DNA of 16,005 nucleotides from Savagea sp. (GTDB taxonomy: Bacteria; Bacillota; Bacilli; Bacillales_A; Planococcaceae). The DNA is taken from the NCBI GenBank assembly GCA_030152585.1, contig JASLJC010000096.1, positions 1 to 16,005 of the forward strand. Reading direction: 5' to 3'. Below, piece by piece: positions 14,410 to 16,005 of the stretch. The translations under genes and the position numbers were made by a program. The notes below the pieces were generated by a model. The model saw nothing but the letters and a program-made list of their open reading frames with translations, was not told the origin of the DNA and did no database searches. Positions within the stretch are counted from its first letter, which is position 1. Every line of letters starts with the position of its first letter.

Positions 14410-15186
14410 TTATCTCTCCTCTTTTATCATCGAGCGAATCGGTTCAAACGTTCGACGATGTTCTTTTAATATACCGTACGTTTGAATTGCTTCTATATGC
14501 TCTTTCGTTCCATATCCTGCATGTTTTTCGAATCGATAGTGTGGGTATTGCTCACCGTACTGACGCATCAATCGATCACGAGCTGTTTTAGCTAAAATAG
14601 AGGCTGCTGCAATCGTTAAACTTTGTGCATCACCTTTTACGATATCGACGACATCACAAGATGCATTTATTTTCATCGCATCCGTTAAAACAATCGATGG
14701 CTCGACGTGCAACTGTTCTACGGAACGTTCCATCGATTGGCGTGTTGCGACGTATATATTGAGACGATCAATAACAGAAGCAGGTTGGATATGCACTGTA
14801 TAATCGATTGCCTCACGCTTAATGATTTCTTCGAGCCGTTCACGCTGTTCAAACGTCAATTGTTTTGAATCGTTCACTTCAATAAACGGTTCACGATTTA
14901 CAGGTAAAACGACAGCAGCTGTAACAACCGGTCCAAATAATGGTCCTCGCCCGGCTTCATCTACACCGACGATGACGGTTGTTTCATCTATTCGATACAT
15001 ATCATCAAATTGACATTTGCTTATAAATGCTTCACGTCGAAGCCGTTCTTTTTCTAGACGACGCTCCCACACTTTTATCGCTCGTTGTACTCCTTTTCGA
15101 TCATCTCGGCGTAACTGTTCAATCCATGCATCCTCTATTTTCTGTTTACGTAATCGTTGTTCAATTTCTTTAATCGTCAATTTCAT
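14410..15186 (-). CDS. rnhB: Ribonuclease HII
   Basis: RNase HII cuts RNA in RNA-DNA hybrids and at single ribonucleotides embedded in DNA. It has 258 residues, as in Bacillus. A basic, helical N-terminal extension (1-65) precedes the catalytic domain. DEAGRG at 76-81 supplies Asp76 and Glu77; Asp169 and the GDAQSLTIAAASILAKTARD block (185-204) supply further active-site residues; GYGTKEH at 224-230 and the final HRRTF motif are also present. Following DEAGRG the sequence reads PLFGPVV where most family members have PLAGPVV. The ATG has a modest GAGGG site. It follows the rbgA terminator by 58 bases and directly precedes the FliK-like gene. Confidence 0.97.
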   Translation of the reverse strand: MKLTIKEIEQRLRKQKIEDAWIEQLRRDDRKGVQRAIKVWERRLEKERLRREAFISKCQFDDMYRIDETTVIVGVDEAGRGPLFGPVVTAAVVLPVNREPFIEVNDSKQLTFEQRERLEEIIKREAIDYTVHIQPASVIDRLNIYVATRQSMERSVEQLHVEPSIVLTDAMKINASCDVVDIVKGDAQSLTIAAASILAKTARDRLMRQYGEQYPHYRFEKHAGYGTKEHIEAIQTYGILKEHRRTFEPIRSMIKEER

Positions 15187-15244
15187 CTTTTTCCCTCACT
15201 TAACGTTCTTATCGGCTTTATTTTCATTTTTTTGATAATAATAT

Positions 15245-15281
15245 AAAAAAGCTTCGGAGTATAATACTCCGAAAGCTTTTA
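15245..15281 (-). terminator. Terminator of rbgA
   Basis: The arms GCTTCGGAGT and ACTCCGAAAGC, with A/T-rich extensions (left about 15245-15262, right about 15264-15281), pair with one bulged A. On the minus strand TTTTTTATATTATT follows. It overlaps the rbgA stop codon region. Confidence 0.88.
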
Positions 15282-16005
15282 TTGAATCGTATCTAACGTA
15301 TAGCGTCCTAATTTTCCTTTTCGGATATCTTGTACTACTGCATTCGCTACGGCGTCGTAATCGATGTCACCGTCGCTTTCTTTTAAATTCCGACGACGTC
15401 CAATTTGTTCAAACAATTCGACGACATCATCTGACCACGTGATCCCGTACAATTTTTCTAAACGACCTTCATAGTGCGTATGGAAGTACATCATTGCAAA
15501 AATCGCGATATCATCAAGGTGCAGAAGGCGATCTTTAATTGCTCCCGTTAACGCTAACTTTTTTCCAACGTCGATATCTTCGAATTTCGGCCATAAAATT
15601 CCGGGTGTATCGAGTAATTCAATTTCTTTTCCTACTTTAATCCATTGTTGTGCTCTTGTCACGCCAGGTGTTCCACCTGTTCGCGCTACTTTTCGACTAG
15701 CGAGTTGGTTGATCAACGTGGACTTTCCTACATTTGGTACACCGATAATCATTGCACGAATTGCTGGGGGCGTTACACCTTTTGCGCGTAAACGTTCTCG
15801 TTTTTCATGCAAAATGTCTTCACCTTTTTTAATAATCCGCTTCATGTTTTGTTTTTGAAACGAATCGACCGCAATACACGGTTGACCTTTCGCTTCATAG
15901 TACGTAATCCACTTTGTCGTTTCGACTGGATCTGCTAAGTCTGATTTCGTTAAAATTAACAGTCTCGGTTTTTCCTTTACGATATCATCCATCATCGGAT
16001 TTCGT
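15279..16005 (-). CDS. rbgA: Ribosome biogenesis GTPase RbgA (YlqF), N-terminus cut by window edge
   Basis: RbgA is a circularly permuted GTPase needed for late assembly of the 50S subunit in B. subtilis. About 241 residues are visible; the frame stays open to base 16005, where it reads Arg-Asn-Pro-Met-Met, matching the interior of the family (SSRNPMI), so some 40 N-terminal residues lie outside. The Met at 15995 is therefore not the start. Permuted motif order is clear: G4 (TKSD, 15939-15950) comes first, then G1 GVPNVGKSTLI, then GVTRAQQW as the G2 region and G3 DTPG, followed by the C-terminal helical RNA-binding domain. The G4 has Thr where B. subtilis has Asn (NKAD). A strong terminator follows. 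Confidence 0.96.
   Translation of the reverse strand, partial: RNPMMDDIVKEKPRLLILTKSDLADPVETTKWITYYEAKGQPCIAVDSFQKQNMKRIIKKGEDILHEKRERLRAKGVTPPAIRAMIIGVPNVGKSTLINQLASRKVARTGGTPGVTRAQQWIKVGKEIELLDTPGILWPKFEDIDVGKKLALTGAIKDRLLHLDDIAIFAMMYFHTHYEGRLEKLYGITWSDDVVELFEQIGRRRNLKESDGDIDYDAVANAVVQDIRKGKLGRYTLDTIQ

Overview
All protein genes in this 16 kb window lie on the minus strand. They form one of the best conserved chromosomal neighbourhoods of Bacillales (Firmicutes). The gene content, the low GC with AT-rich intergenic spacers, the strong GGAGG ribosome binding sites and the close protein matches to Bacillus families point to a Bacillaceae-type chromosome. I cannot name the genus. I see no mobile element, CRISPR array, rRNA or tRNA gene.

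In the direction of transcription (right to left) the order is: rbgA (cut by the right window edge) with a terminator; rnhB; a FliK-like gene (ylqG-type) overlapping a small FlhB-like gene (ylqH-type); a strong promoter and sucC-sucD with a terminator; dprA with its own promoter; topA with a terminator; hslV-hslU with their own promoter and terminator; codY with its own promoter and terminator; an AT-rich gap of about 370 bp; a promoter; then the flagellar genes flgB-flgC-fliE-fliF-fliG, with fliG cut by the left edge. The blocks cover ribosome assembly (RbgA), RNA-DNA hybrid removal (RNase HII), the TCA cycle (succinyl-CoA synthetase), DNA uptake and topology (DprA, TopA), proteolysis (HslVU), nutrient sensing (CodY) and the flagellar basal body.

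Most of the window is ordinary core genome, and I did not find a clearly new system. Departures worth a second look are: (1) trmFO and xerC, which in Bacillus subtilis sit between topA and hslV, are absent, and a terminator plus a promoter fill the gap; (2) HslU and CodY are separated by a further terminator and promoter, so the classic codVWXY operon is split into independent units; (3) HslV begins Met-Lys-Phe-His-Ala-Thr-Thr and so lacks the Ser2 nucleophile described for the B. subtilis enzyme; (4) a 13/15 match to the CodY box sits just upstream of the sucCD promoter, with a weaker cre-like site near the start of transcription; (5) a perfect 10-bp inverted repeat frames the putative topA promoter; (6) a translationally coupled FliK-like/FlhB-like pair lies far from the flagellar genes.
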